A stretch of DNA of 64,000 bases from Halobaculum litoreum (GTDB lineage Archaea; Halobacteriota; Halobacteria; Halobacteriales; Haloferacaceae), in contig NZ_CP126156.1 in assembly GCF_030127125.1 (NCBI RefSeq), positions 2,713,112 to 2,777,111 on the forward strand, given 5' to 3'. Below the pieces are notes generated by a model. It worked only from the letters and a program-made list of their open reading frames with translations, was not told the origin of the DNA and ran no database searches. Position 1 is the stretch's first letter. Every line of letters starts with the position of its first letter. Shown here one piece after another: positions 45,034 to 53,504 of this stretch. Both the position numbers and the translations under genes were made by a program.

Positions 45034-47945
45034 GTGAGACGGCCGGATCCGCGCGGACGTCTCGGTTCGCTGATGCGATACGCGCGCGCGTGTGTCGAGT
45101 CGTATGGGCGCAACCCCCCGGGGGGTGAGGATCGGGCCTCTCGCGCGGCCGCTGTCGCGCTGTCCGCGCTCGTGATCGTGGGCATGTTCGCGCCCGTGTT
45201 CGCGGCCGGTACTGCGGGCGCGTCCTCGTCCGGGTTCGTGGGCGTTCCGGACGCGAACGTCCACGAGGACTTGCCCGCGGGCGCTGACGTGGGCGTGTCC
45301 GTGTCGGAGCTGCGTGGTTCGACCATGTCGTCCCGCCACGCCTCGACGCTGGAGGTGACGCTGACGACGCCGTCGAGGGCGTCGGACTACCTCGACAACT
45401 CCAGCGCGGTCCTCGGGGGCGACAGCGACGGCCTCGCGCTGGTTATCTCGGACGCGACGAACCACGAGGGGCGCGAGGTCGCGCTTCCGCTGACGGCGGT
45501 GAAAGGCGCGCTGGGGTACGTTCCGGACCTCGTCCACGGCGTCCACGACGACGGATCCAAGTGGACGCGGCCGGTCCGCGAAGAATCGGGCCTCTTGGTG
45601 TTCGAGGTCCCGCATTTCTCGGATAACGCGGTGACGTTCGAGTCCAGCGTCTCGGTGGCGGCGTCCCCGGCGACGAACGGGACGTCTCTCTCGTGGGGCC
45701 TTTCGGACCTCGACGCGGCGTCCGACGTCTCGGTAAACTTGACGGGCGTGAGTAACACCGAGTGGGATAATCAAACGTTCCTGAGTATGGGCGACGGTGA
45801 TAGCAGGTCGGTTTCTGTCGCGGGGAGCGCTCCGCCGACTGGACCGAACGGCTCGCCGTCGATCACAGTCACAGCGTCAGAACTTGAGGCCGCGACGACC
45901 GCGGAGAGTAAGTCCGGCTTCTTCATGGTCGCAGGTTGGGACGATAATCAGGACACGTATGTAAATTCTGAAATGAAGTTTACAAACGCCCCGGATACGG
46001 CGTCAAGCATCACCGTCGATATCGAATATACGTACGCAAATGTGGACTCGAATGATGGAGTCTATTTCGACGTATATCTCGTGAAAGAGGCACCTGATGG
46101 CGTGTACGCGGAGGGAACACGAGTCGCGGATAATGCCAAGTGGATGCCGGAGGACGGGGCCGGGAATCTCACGATTCCGTTCGACAGTCCGCAGAACCTC
46201 GACGCGGGTGCGAACTACACGATAGAGTTTGTAACCACGACCACGACGCAATCGGGGCCGAATAATCAGCAGGCGTTCGCTCTCCACATCGACAACAACA
46301 AGCCTCAGACTGACTGGTCTACCAAGACAACCGACGGGGTAAGCCATGGATACCCGACTCACGTGTATTGGGGCGCGAAAGCGGCGAGCAACGTCGCTGT
46401 TTCCGCCGACGACGGGACCGAGGTGACACTCGGTGATTTCTCACAGGGAGAATCCAAGTCGACAAACTTCCCAATCGGGCGGGACGCGACTCAAATCACC
46501 ACAACCACCGGCTCGGGTTCCGTGGCGGTCGAATTGGCTGTTCAGGAAAAGACGGAGACGGTCGATCCCGGCGTGGAATTGGGCAACTGTTCGGAGTCGT
46601 ACCCGGGAACCCTCGCGGCTGGAGAGACGGCGACGCTGACGCTGAACTCGTCGTGTCTCTCGGAGACGAACGAACTGAATGTCACCGTCGGGGGCGACCT
46701 CTCGGCGGACGCTCCGGCCCCGCAAGTCGGCGTGGTCGCGGAACACACCGCGGCGTCGAATCAGACGGTGGACTACGCGGGCGACGCATGGTCCGAGCGG
46801 TACAACGTCAGCAAGACGTGGGCGGACTCGCGGGCGGACGCGCGGCTTGTGATCCCGTTCGCGTCGAACGTCGTGTCCATCCGGGACGCCGAGTTCCGGA
46901 CGAACTCGTCCTCGTGGACGGGGACGCGAACTACGAACTCGACGGGACGACGCTGACGGTGAACCTCGGGTCCGTGGACGCTGGAGAGACGACACACGTC
47001 CGGGTGAACGGGTCGCGGGTTCGCGTCGAGAACGGGTCCATCACGGTGACGTCTCCGACGCTCGCGGGGAACTCGCTGGACACGGAGTTCCGGATGGACT
47101 CGTGGTCCGAGTCGTCGTATATCGCGGTCGGCGGGTCCGCCTCGGGGGAGTTCGTCCATCACCTCATGTCGGAGTCGTGGACGTCTCCGTCCGAGTCCGT
47201 CGTCGTCGAGGCGGGCGGCAAGCAACGGATCTACGCGCCGAAGGCTCCGGAGGGCGGGACGGCCCGCGCCCGGACGATCCCCGTCGAGGTCCAGCCGGAG
47301 AACGACGTCCGCGTTTCGGTGACGGATCCGACGCAACCGAGTTTCGAGGTCGGGCCGGCTTCGACGTCGGGCGACGCTTACGACGTCGTCTATCACGACA
47401 CCGTCACCGGAGACACCTACCGCCTCGTCTCGGAGACTCGCGACGGCTACGTGATTGACGAGGCGACAGCGTCGTCTCCGGTGACGTTCACGGACCCGGA
47501 GGACGACACGGAGCTACTGTCCGTCGTGAAGGCGAACGAAACCGCCGGGTCGGCTGGCGGCGGTGGCGGCGGCGGGGGTGGCGGCGCAGCTCCGGCGGAG
47601 GTTCGGCGCGCTGGAGGGCTGACGTCGTCGCCCCTCGTCGTGGGTCCGCTCGGTGTCGCCCTCGTCCTCGGGGCGTTCATCGTCTCGCGGCGGACGCGGA
47701 TCCCGATATGGGCGACCGCGCCCGCGTCCGGGATCGCGTTCGTCGTGGTCCTCGAAACGCTCGCGCCGGGGACGGTGTCGGGCGTGGTTCGTCGGCTCGG
47801 CGTCGAGGTCGCGTCCGGGATCGGCCAAGTGTCCAGCGCCCTCGTCCTCGCGGGCGGGGCTGTGGCGCTGTGGGGCGTCTACCGTCTCGTCAAGCGGTTC
47901 ACGCGGAAGGACCAAGTCGCGCTGACGCTCCGGCGAGGGTCCTGA
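45034..47945 (+). CDS. Large anchored ectodomain protein, about 970 aa, one frameshift
   Basis: GTG 45034. A basic N-terminus is followed by a signal/anchor helix (VALSALVIVGMFAPVFAAG, about 43-62). A long extracellular beta-rich region with many N-x-S/T sites follows (for example NLTIPFDS, LTLNSSCLSE). The frame breaks near 46907 (RTNSSSWTG versus DANYELDGTTLTVNLG), one base missing. A (Gly)n linker at about 847-855 precedes three hydrophobic helices (VVGPLGVALVLGAFIVS, FVVVLETLAP, SALVLAGGAVALWGVY). The layout suits a surface attachment or vesicle coat protein. Codon use becomes more AT-rich between about 45,750 and 46,560, suggesting a swapped domain. Confidence 0.6.
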
Positions 47946-47946
47946 T

Positions 47947-48228
47947 ATGGTCCCGCTGTTCGTCCCGGGCCTCGACTTGGCGGACCTGGGGATGAAACTC
48001 GTCCAGACGGGCGGGATCGGCGCGTTCATCCTGATAGCGGGTCGGATGGTCCGCCGGGCTAAGGGCCTCACCGCCTACGTATGGCTGTTCGGCGGGTTCC
48101 TCACGCTCATGGGCGTGTTCATCGCGTCGGGTGTCCTCGACGTGGACGTCCAGCGAATCGTCCAGATAGCGCGCTGGGGTGGAGACGGTGTCCGGATCCT
48201 CGGGCGCGTCGTGGGGGCCGCGGTGTGA
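47947..48228 (+). CDS. Operon membrane protein, 93 aa
   Basis: ATG 47947 directly follows the preceding stop. Two or three helices (about 20-35, 43-64) with a basic loop RMVRRAKG; the end VQIARWGGDGVRILGRVV is amphipathic. It overlaps the final 29-residue gene as GTGA. Size and topology resemble the small membrane proteins at the front of the operon. Confidence 0.6.
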   Translation: MVPLFVPGLDLADLGMKLVQTGGIGAFILIAGRMVRRAKGLTAYVWLFGGFLTLMGVFIASGVLDVDVQRIVQIARWGGDGVRILGRVVGAAV

Positions 48229-48314
48229 GTTTCTGCGACTGCGCGGCCCGCGCGTTCTACGCGGCTGTGGGCTTGGGACTACTCGCAGTCCTCGTCCTCC
48301 ACAACACGTGTTGA
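48225..48314 (+). CDS. 29-residue membrane peptide, last gene of operon
   Basis: GTG 48225 within GTGA of the preceding stop; product MSFCDCAARAFYAAVGLGLL continuing to LVLHNTC. One helix and three cysteines, two near the start and one at the end. The overlap and membrane character support a real small gene. Confidence 0.45.
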   Translation: MSFCDCAARAFYAAVGLGLLAVLVLHNTC

Positions 48315-48429
48315 ACGTCTATACCCGCCTCGGGTACGTTCGGAGTCCGGTAGCGGAGTGGGCGCTGCTCGCGGCGGTTGGACGTCATCTCTCATCCACT
48401 GCGTTGAGGGACGAACAAGTCATGACTGG
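48315..48429. other. Convergent intergenic region
   Basis: 115 bp between the end of the membrane-protein operon and the converging lipoprotein gene. No hairpin or T-run strong enough to call a terminator was seen. Confidence 0.3.
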
Positions 48430-49859
48430 CTAGGCTTCATACCTCGCTTTCTCGATCAAGTCCCACTCTCCGTTAACCTTCATTTCGAGAGTGATCGATC
48501 CGCCATACAGGTACTCAAACGGTTCGTCCAAGCCGAGTGTGTCCTGATTCAAGTAGACACTCGCACCAGGTTCAAAATGGCTCTTCGGTGTGAACTGGGA
48601 CAGCGGAAGAGTGTCTGTGATCGAAGGCGTATCTAGTTTGATCCTGAATCTATCTACATCTCTGGCTGGTGATGAAACGTTCTTAATTTCCACTTCTTTG
48701 TATGAGACAATGCTGATCTCGTAGTAAACGTCCCCATCAAACTTGCTCTGAGTCGCTGTTATAGTGGGTGAGGGTGTCGGAGTGGGCGTCGGAGTGGGCG
48801 TCGGAGTGGGCGTGGGTGTCGGACTGGCTGGTGGAGTTGATGTGGAGTTCCTATTGGGGAACTCCTTGCTACCGAAGTCCTCGTAAATTACCTCAGGGTA
48901 CGATCGAACCACGCCTTCGATATTACCCAGTGAACTGGTTTGCTGCTCTACGTTATATTCGATTCCAGCGATACCTCCTGTGATCGCTCCCTGCACCATC
49001 GGCTCATCGAGTGTGCCGGTCGCCCCCGCGATAGACGCTTTCGTTCCTATAGCCGCCGCTGTAGTGTATTTTCCCCCATACGAGTTGATCGCATCCTCAG
49101 CCTCAGCAGCAACCTCCATCAGGTCCTTTGCCTCCTCGAGATACGGACTGGGAATCGCGTATACTTGCTGAGTCAGCTGATCGTGACTAGCAGAATCTAC
49201 TCTATGTATGATCTCCCCATCTTTTTCAAACGTCACGTTAAGGCTTGCTCCCACCGTATATACGCTTTGACGAGTGCTTGCTAACTTGCTTAGTGAGCAT
49301 TCCAAAATATTTCCCTTGCCCACCACTACGCCGTTATTTACTACCTCAGACTTGTCAGCTTTGACAGAAACACTGGCAGTCTGGCCCACCGGACCATTGC
49401 CAGGAGGGACCTGTAGTTCGAGAGATCCATACATATAATCAAAATCAGCTCTTTGTCGGCCCACATGTGGAATGAAGTGTGAAAATCGACATCTACTGAA
49501 TCGGTGTTAAAATCCGCGGCTGTTGGGACAACTAGCCGATCGACCTCAGTAATATCGTAAGACCCCTGGTCTTTAGAAATTGTAGTCAAGTCTGAGTTCT
49601 GGGATTGACCAGTGACAACGTCTCCTTCCGTCGTGGTAAGAGTGGGCAAGAACGCTTGGACAGTGTAACTACCGCTCATTTCCCCAGTCTGCTCGCTCGT
49701 TGTGGTTGACGTTCCTACCAGATCAGAACCGCCATTCGAACACCCCGCGACACCCGCGATTCCCGCGACTGCGGACGAACGGATGAGGTTACGCCTCGAG
49801 AGCGAGGATTCATCGGACGGGGAATTTTCATCGGGAGTATGATTCTCAGATGATGTCAC
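48430..49859 (-). CDS. Tat lipoprotein with Thr-Pro repeat linker, one frameshift
   Basis: About 476 residues after correction. The N-terminus has SRRNLIRSS (about 21-29) and a lipobox AGVAGC (Cys about 39), so it is probably Tat-exported and lipid-anchored. A helical middle (LMEVAAEAEDAINSYGG) and Ala/Gly-rich hydrophobic stretch follow, then a (TP)n linker (about 335-356) and a beta domain resembling a small adhesion or FxLYD-like fold. The frame breaks near 49465-49475 (FHMWADKEL versus RQRADFDYMYG). AT-rich codons set it apart from the upstream operon. A host-surface or exclusion function is possible. Confidence 0.6.
48772..48826. repeat. Short tandem repeat encoding the Thr-Pro linker
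   Basis: The 12-mer ggagtgggcgtc is repeated about three times with variants (gtgagggtgtc, gtgggtgtc) on the plus strand. It codes for TPTPTPTP on the minus strand. It is a coding microsatellite, prone to length change, and not a CRISPR. Confidence 0.7.
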
Positions 49860-50065
49860 AAATAATGCTAGCTTGACGTATATATAAATCCCAATTAAGT
49901 GTCAGAACAGCAGCGACTCGCTTCTCTGATATGGGGCGCTGTGTCATCGACCGATTCACGCTCTATATCCAGCCGGCCTCAACAAAATATCGGCGACTAG
50001 GGATTCAACAGAGCTACCCCATCGTAGGGGAACCCGACAAGGGGATTTGTCGAGGTAGTGGGGTA

Positions 50066-50137
50066 GTGGCCTATGCGGTTCTCGTGTGTCTCACCCTTAC
50101 GAGCGTCGGGTTCGTCGTCCGGTCGCGGTGGCGGTAG
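50066..50137 (+). CDS. Possible 23-residue membrane peptide before a hairpin
   Basis: GTG 50066 opens a frame coding MAYAVLVCLTLTSVGFVVRS plus three residues: one hydrophobic helix with a basic end. The stop abuts the GC hairpin at 50137. A longer frame from ATG 49931 includes it. Weak evidence. Confidence 0.3.
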   Translation: MAYAVLVCLTLTSVGFVVRSRWR

Positions 50138-50161
50138 GCCGGCGGCGTTCTGCCGCCGGCC
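50137..50161. terminator. Perfect GC hairpin, possible terminator
   Basis: GGCCGGCGGC-gttct-GCCGCCGGCC, ten paired bases and a 5-base loop, followed by gtaattcttc. A strong stem followed by T-containing sequence can end transcription, although archaea mostly use T-runs. It may also be part of a replication region. Confidence 0.5.
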
Positions 50162-50485
50162 GTAATTCTTCTCTCCCCTTAGGGGCACTACCGTAGGGGA
50201 GGGTGCTAATGTGCGGTCGCGGCGCGGACCCGCTCGCGGGCGTTCTCGCGGGGCGTCAAGGGCGCTTCCGGGCGCTCGCGACGGACGCGATCCTCGTCCG
50301 CAGCTCCGAAACTGGAGCGAACACGCCCCATATACACCCGGGCGAAAGTGAAACGGACGATCCTCGTCGACATCGAGGCGTCGCGAGACGACGTCCACCT
50401 CTCACAGAAGGCGAGAGGCGCGAAAAGAAGGACTAACGGACGGTGTCGCCACTCAAGAAAGAGCGAACGCTGGGGTGTCGAGGCG

Positions 50486-52165
50486 CTATCCGGGTGCCTC
50501 GCGTAGCCGGCGCTCGCGGATCCTCACGTCCTCGTCACCGAGGCGACCGTCGTACACCGCGACCGCGACGTCCCGGATCGTCTCGGGGACGTCACCGAGG
50601 TACACGAACTCGTCGCGCTGTGGGGCCGCCTCGTCGTCCGTGGCGGCGTCGGAGTCCTCGTCCGTCTCCGAGGGCGTGTCCCGCGCCTCGCGGTCCTCGC
50701 GGCGGTCCTCGGCGTCCTCGCGCATGTCGTCAGCAGTCCGTCCGGGCCGCGCCCGGTCCAGTATCTCCCGCGACCGCTCCAGTAGGTCGCGAGAGACGAA
50801 CACGACGAGGACCGGGTTCCCCAGCCGCTTGACGACACCCTCGCGGGCGAGACGGGCGACGTGGTAGCGGATCGTGGAGCGGGCGAGTCCCGTCCGATCC
50901 TCCAGCATGTCGTAGGTCGCGCCCGTCTCCGTGGCGATCACGCGGAGTATGTCGTACACGGCGACCGTCGAGTCTTTCAGCGCCTCGCGGTAGACCTCCG
51001 TCGCGACCTCTTGATACCGCTGACGGAGGTGTTCGCGGCGGCCGGTCGGCCGGTGGTACGTCCACTCCGCAGCTCCGGCACCGTCGAAAAAGTCGTCCGA
51101 GACGAGGTCCGCCCGCTCGACGCCGGCCCAATGCGCGTGTGTGGCGACGACTGTCCGGAGGTGGTCCATCGCGTCGTCCCACTCGGAGACGTGAGGGAGT
51201 TTCCCGTCAGCGCCCGCGAAAGACGCCTCTATCTTCGGATGTGCGTGCGGATCCGACGCGGGCCGCTTGTGCCAATTGGGGATTTCGTAGATTTTGACCT
51301 CGGTGGCGAAGTTCACATCCGCGAACCCGAGTAGATCCCAGCGGTCGGACTCCACGCGGGCCTCCAGCCAACCCTCTTGCACCCGCTTTTGATGTGCGTC
51401 GATCTCGGAGTTCCCGCCCCACGCGACGAGGTCCTTTGACTGTTCGACCGTCTCGACGACGGCCCCCTTCTTGTCGCGGTCAAATCGGTAGTGGGCTTCG
51501 GCTTTCTGGACGCGTCGGGAGTCGGGGTTCCGGTCGCGGGCGACGCCGAGGACGTCGTCTCCGTACACGGCGCGGATCGCGTCGTACATCCGGCGCTCCA
51601 CCTCGGACCCGGACTCGGCCCACGTCGTCCAACACACGACGCGGGTCCCCTCTCCATACGGACACTCCAGCGGATCCCCGCTCTTGAACACGAGGTCCCG
51701 GTACTGCGGCATGACCTCAACGTGGAGGGCGAGTGGGGGCTTCCGCAGCTCCACACCGTCGTCCGTCTCGACGCGCTCGCGGAGCATGATGTGTTGCTCG
51801 TAATACTGCGAGTAGTCGTCTCCGTAGCCGGTTCCGGCTTTCCAGCCGGAGGACTTGACGAGAAGGACCCACTCGCCGGCCGTCTCGGGTAGCCACTCGG
51901 CGTCGAACTCGGTCGCTGGATACGGTTCGTTCTCGTGGGACTCGACGTTCTCCCTCCAGTAGCGGACAGCGTCGGCATACAGCGTGTCGCGCTGTCCAGC
52001 GGGGGCGTCGGCGTCCGAGGGCGCGAGGTCGTTCAATACGTTCGCGACGCTCGCGCCGTGGGCGCGCGGTTTCGGGGCGACGTCCTCGACGGACGACACC
52101 GGGAGGGATCCGGCGTCGCGGTCGCCACCCGGAGCGGCGGCGAAGGACTCGGACTCGAAACTCAC
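50486..52165 (-). CDS. Winged-helix protein of the right-end operon, candidate replication factor
   Basis: 559 residues; GTG 52163-52165 overlaps the upstream stop as GTGA. The N-terminal 370 residues are a large unrecognised domain (EWVLLVKSSGWKAGTGYGDD, WDLLGFADVNFATEVKIYEIPNW). A winged helix lies at about 400-460 (YDILRVIATETGATYDMLEDRTGLARSTIRYHVARLAREGVV), and the tail is highly acidic. Similar large proteins with a C-terminal winged helix are common on haloarchaeal plasmids and viruses, where some are thought to initiate replication. I saw no rolling-circle HUH motif. A transcription regulator is the alternative. Confidence 0.6.
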   Translation of the reverse strand: MSFESESFAAAPGGDRDAGSLPVSSVEDVAPKPRAHGASVANVLNDLAPSDADAPAGQRDTLYADAVRYWRENVESHENEPYPATEFDAEWLPETAGEWVLLVKSSGWKAGTGYGDDYSQYYEQHIMLRERVETDDGVELRKPPLALHVEVMPQYRDLVFKSGDPLECPYGEGTRVVCWTTWAESGSEVERRMYDAIRAVYGDDVLGVARDRNPDSRRVQKAEAHYRFDRDKKGAVVETVEQSKDLVAWGGNSEIDAHQKRVQEGWLEARVESDRWDLLGFADVNFATEVKIYEIPNWHKRPASDPHAHPKIEASFAGADGKLPHVSEWDDAMDHLRTVVATHAHWAGVERADLVSDDFFDGAGAAEWTYHRPTGRREHLRQRYQEVATEVYREALKDSTVAVYDILRVIATETGATYDMLEDRTGLARSTIRYHVARLAREGVVKRLGNPVLVVFVSRDLLERSREILDRARPGRTADDMREDAEDRREDREARDTPSETDEDSDAATDDEAAPQRDEFVYLGDVPETIRDVAVAVYDGRLGDEDVRIRERRLREAPG

Positions 52166-52533
52166 CGCTCCACCTCACTCTCCGGGGTAGCGACCCAACG
52201 GACGACGGTGTCGGAGAACTCCAGCCGGACGCCGGTCCAGCCGCGACCGCCGTTCACGTTCGCGGCGTAGCGGTTCGTGGGGAGCGGGTGGACGACGGGC
52301 TGACGGTGGCGTTCACAGACGAACCCAAACACGACGAGGCGCTTTCCGACGGCGTCCGCGACCTCGTCGGACGCGAGGTTCGGCCGCTGGACGACTTGGG
52401 ATCCTTTCGTTCCCTCTATCGGGACTCCACACTCGGCGCAAAGGTGCATGGACGCCCCCGACGTGGGCGGCTGACGGACGACGGTGGGCGGGACGATCCC
52501 GAACTCTCCGAGGTCGGGGCCGGTGCGACTCAC
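52162..52533 (-). CDS. Small zinc-binding protein (CxxC...CxxH)
   Basis: 123 residues, GTG start 52531-52533. HLCAECGVPIEG and VFGFVCERHRQPV form a Cys2-CysHis-like metal site. The C-terminal half (NGGRGWTGVRLEFSDTVVRWV) is beta-rich. Coupled by GTGA overlaps to genes on both sides. A nucleic-acid or protein-binding adaptor is likely. Confidence 0.6.
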   Translation of the reverse strand: MSRTGPDLGEFGIVPPTVVRQPPTSGASMHLCAECGVPIEGTKGSQVVQRPNLASDEVADAVGKRLVVFGFVCERHRQPVVHPLPTNRYAANVNGGRGWTGVRLEFSDTVVRWVATPESEVER

Positions 52534-53105
52534 CGTGAACCACCCCCCGAATGCGGGGCGGCTTCGTCCGCAATTGTCGTTTTCGCGCTCGTCTCCCCGT
52601 CAGCGTCCGCGAGCCAATGCGTCCCGGATCCGTTCCGGAGGTGAGTGAAGGTGTGCGACGGCTCCGAGAGGCATTGTAGTTGCCCGTGGTGTCCCTGATA
52701 CTGGAGTTCCCCGCCACACTTGGGACACGTCTCCGCCGAGAGGTAGCCGGACACGTTCCGGCCCCACACTCCACCGTCGGTGACGACAGCGGTCCCGACG
52801 TTCGCGGCCTCGACGTCGTGTCCATACCACTCGCGGTGCTTCTCGACGACACGGCGGGCGTCCTCGGAGACGGTGTCCCCGAGGCGCGCGTCGTCCACGA
52901 TGGACTCAAACTCGCAATCCCGACAGACGACATGGTACACCGGGCTGTCGCGGCCGGCGTCGCTCGCGGCCTCGTCGTCCCGCAGCTCCGAGTCGGCGTC
53001 CTCGTCGACGGCGTCGAACTCGGTAGCGCGCTCCAGCGCCTCGATAGACTCACACTCCGCGCATAGGCGGCCGTGACAGCGGGACCCGCAACGGTCGCAC
53101 GTCAT
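52530..53105 (-). CDS. Multi-zinc-ribbon protein
   Basis: 191 residues starting MTCDRCGSRCHGRLCAECES, a zinc-finger cluster in the first 20 residues. VCRDCEFES follows at about 60, a DnaJ-independent helical segment SEDARRVVEKHREWYGHDVE, and a second ribbon CPKCGGELQYQGHHGQLQC at about 135. At least two metal sites. The pattern CRDCEFE...A...H...H resembles short haloarchaeal plasmid zinc proteins. Likely nucleic-acid binding. Confidence 0.6.
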   Translation of the reverse strand: MTCDRCGSRCHGRLCAECESIEALERATEFDAVDEDADSELRDDEAASDAGRDSPVYHVVCRDCEFESIVDDARLGDTVSEDARRVVEKHREWYGHDVEAANVGTAVVTDGGVWGRNVSGYLSAETCPKCGGELQYQGHHGQLQCLSEPSHTFTHLRNGSGTHWLADADGETSAKTTIADEAAPHSGGGSR

Positions 53106-53362
53106 CGGTTCCCTCCGTCCGTCCGGACGGGCGCTCCGACGCGCGGGCCGCGGTTCCGGTTCGGGTTCTCCGCGGGATCGGGATGTTCGACGTCGAGTCC
53201 GGCGGCGCTCCCGTTCTGGACGCGGAACGTCGAGTCACACGCGAGACAGCGGTGGGCGACGTCGTCCTCGTCTCCGAACACCCGCGCGAACCGGCGTGTG
53301 ACGTGTCGGCCGCAGAACTGACACTCCGAATTGCCCGCACCCGTGTCGAGCGGGGCCTTCAT
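53102..53362 (-). CDS. Small zinc-ribbon protein, first gene of right-end operon
   Basis: 86 residues from ATG 53360-53362 (MKAPLDTGAGNSE); a GTG three codons upstream is possible. SECQFCGRHVTRRFARVFG and HRCLACDSTFRV give a Cys4 ribbon, the pattern of a small haloarchaeal family (possibly DUF7563, from memory). It overlaps the next gene, so four genes from here to 50486 form one coupled unit. Confidence 0.65.
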   Translation of the reverse strand: MKAPLDTGAGNSECQFCGRHVTRRFARVFGDEDDVAHRCLACDSTFRVQNGSAAGLDVEHPDPAENPNRNRGPRVGAPVRTDGGNR

Positions 53363-53428
53363 AGCCCCCACCCCGACGCCGTATGGCGACAGTTACGCCT
53401 CGCCGGATAGTTGTTGTCAGAAAGGTTA
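53363..53428. other. Right end of element copy 1
   Basis: 66 bp from the right-end operon start to the repeated core. It contains an AT-rich run (gatagttgttgtcagaaagg) just before the core, which is not present at the host-side junction. It may hold the operon promoter and integrase arm sites. Confidence 0.4.
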
Positions 53429-53504
53429 TGGGACCGCCGAGTGGGTAACCCCCCTGCTTCGACTGCAATTCTAGCCGTTTCAGCGTCTGTGTCGAGTGAT
53501 CCGA

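Larger units (their letters stand above)
49860..50485. promoter_or_regulatory. 626-bp control region with hairpins; possible origin
   Basis: This region lies between the lipoprotein start and the end of the winged-helix operon. It holds IS-end-like motif gcgactagggATTCAACAGAGC (49993-50014), then CCCC-atcgta-GGGG (about 50017-50030). A direct repeat GTAGTGG is at 50056-50070, and a perfect 10-bp hairpin at 50137-50161. CTCCCCT / AGGGGAG is at 50173-50201. After that the sequence is GC-rich with no convincing gene. Clustered repeats beside a putative replication gene make it an origin candidate, untested. Confidence 0.4.
24524..53428. mobile_element. Integrative element, copy 1 (about 28.9 kb)
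   Basis: It is bounded on the left by a core beginning TGGGACCGCCGAG at 24524 and on the right by the same sequence at 53429, where the element restarts. It carries an integrase at the left end, a repressor and palindromic switch, RM, Orc1/Cdc6-like ATPase, cargo genes, a long membrane-protein operon with one ATPase, and a right-end operon with a winged-helix protein. Base composition shifts from the GC-rich host to AT-rich between about 27.6 and 36.8 kb. The content resembles haloarchaeal virus/plasmid-related elements; I cannot match it to a named one. Confidence 0.92.

Noticed and set aside
37280..48314. Head-tail (HK97-type) provirus module
   Set aside because: No terminase, portal, protease, capsid or tail-like protein is seen; the genes are membrane proteins and one ATPase.
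48772..48826. Short regularly repeated units suggesting a CRISPR array
   Set aside because: The repeats have no spacers and simply encode a Thr-Pro linker inside a gene.
49931..50137. A 68-codon gene starting at 49931
   Set aside because: Only the last 23 codons look protein-like (a membrane helix); the first part overlaps repeat motifs and has poor codon usage, so only the short form is listed, with low confidence.
50210..50460. Arginine-rich open frames between the hairpin and the winged-helix gene
   Set aside because: Frames on both strands look like shadows without motifs or plausible starts.
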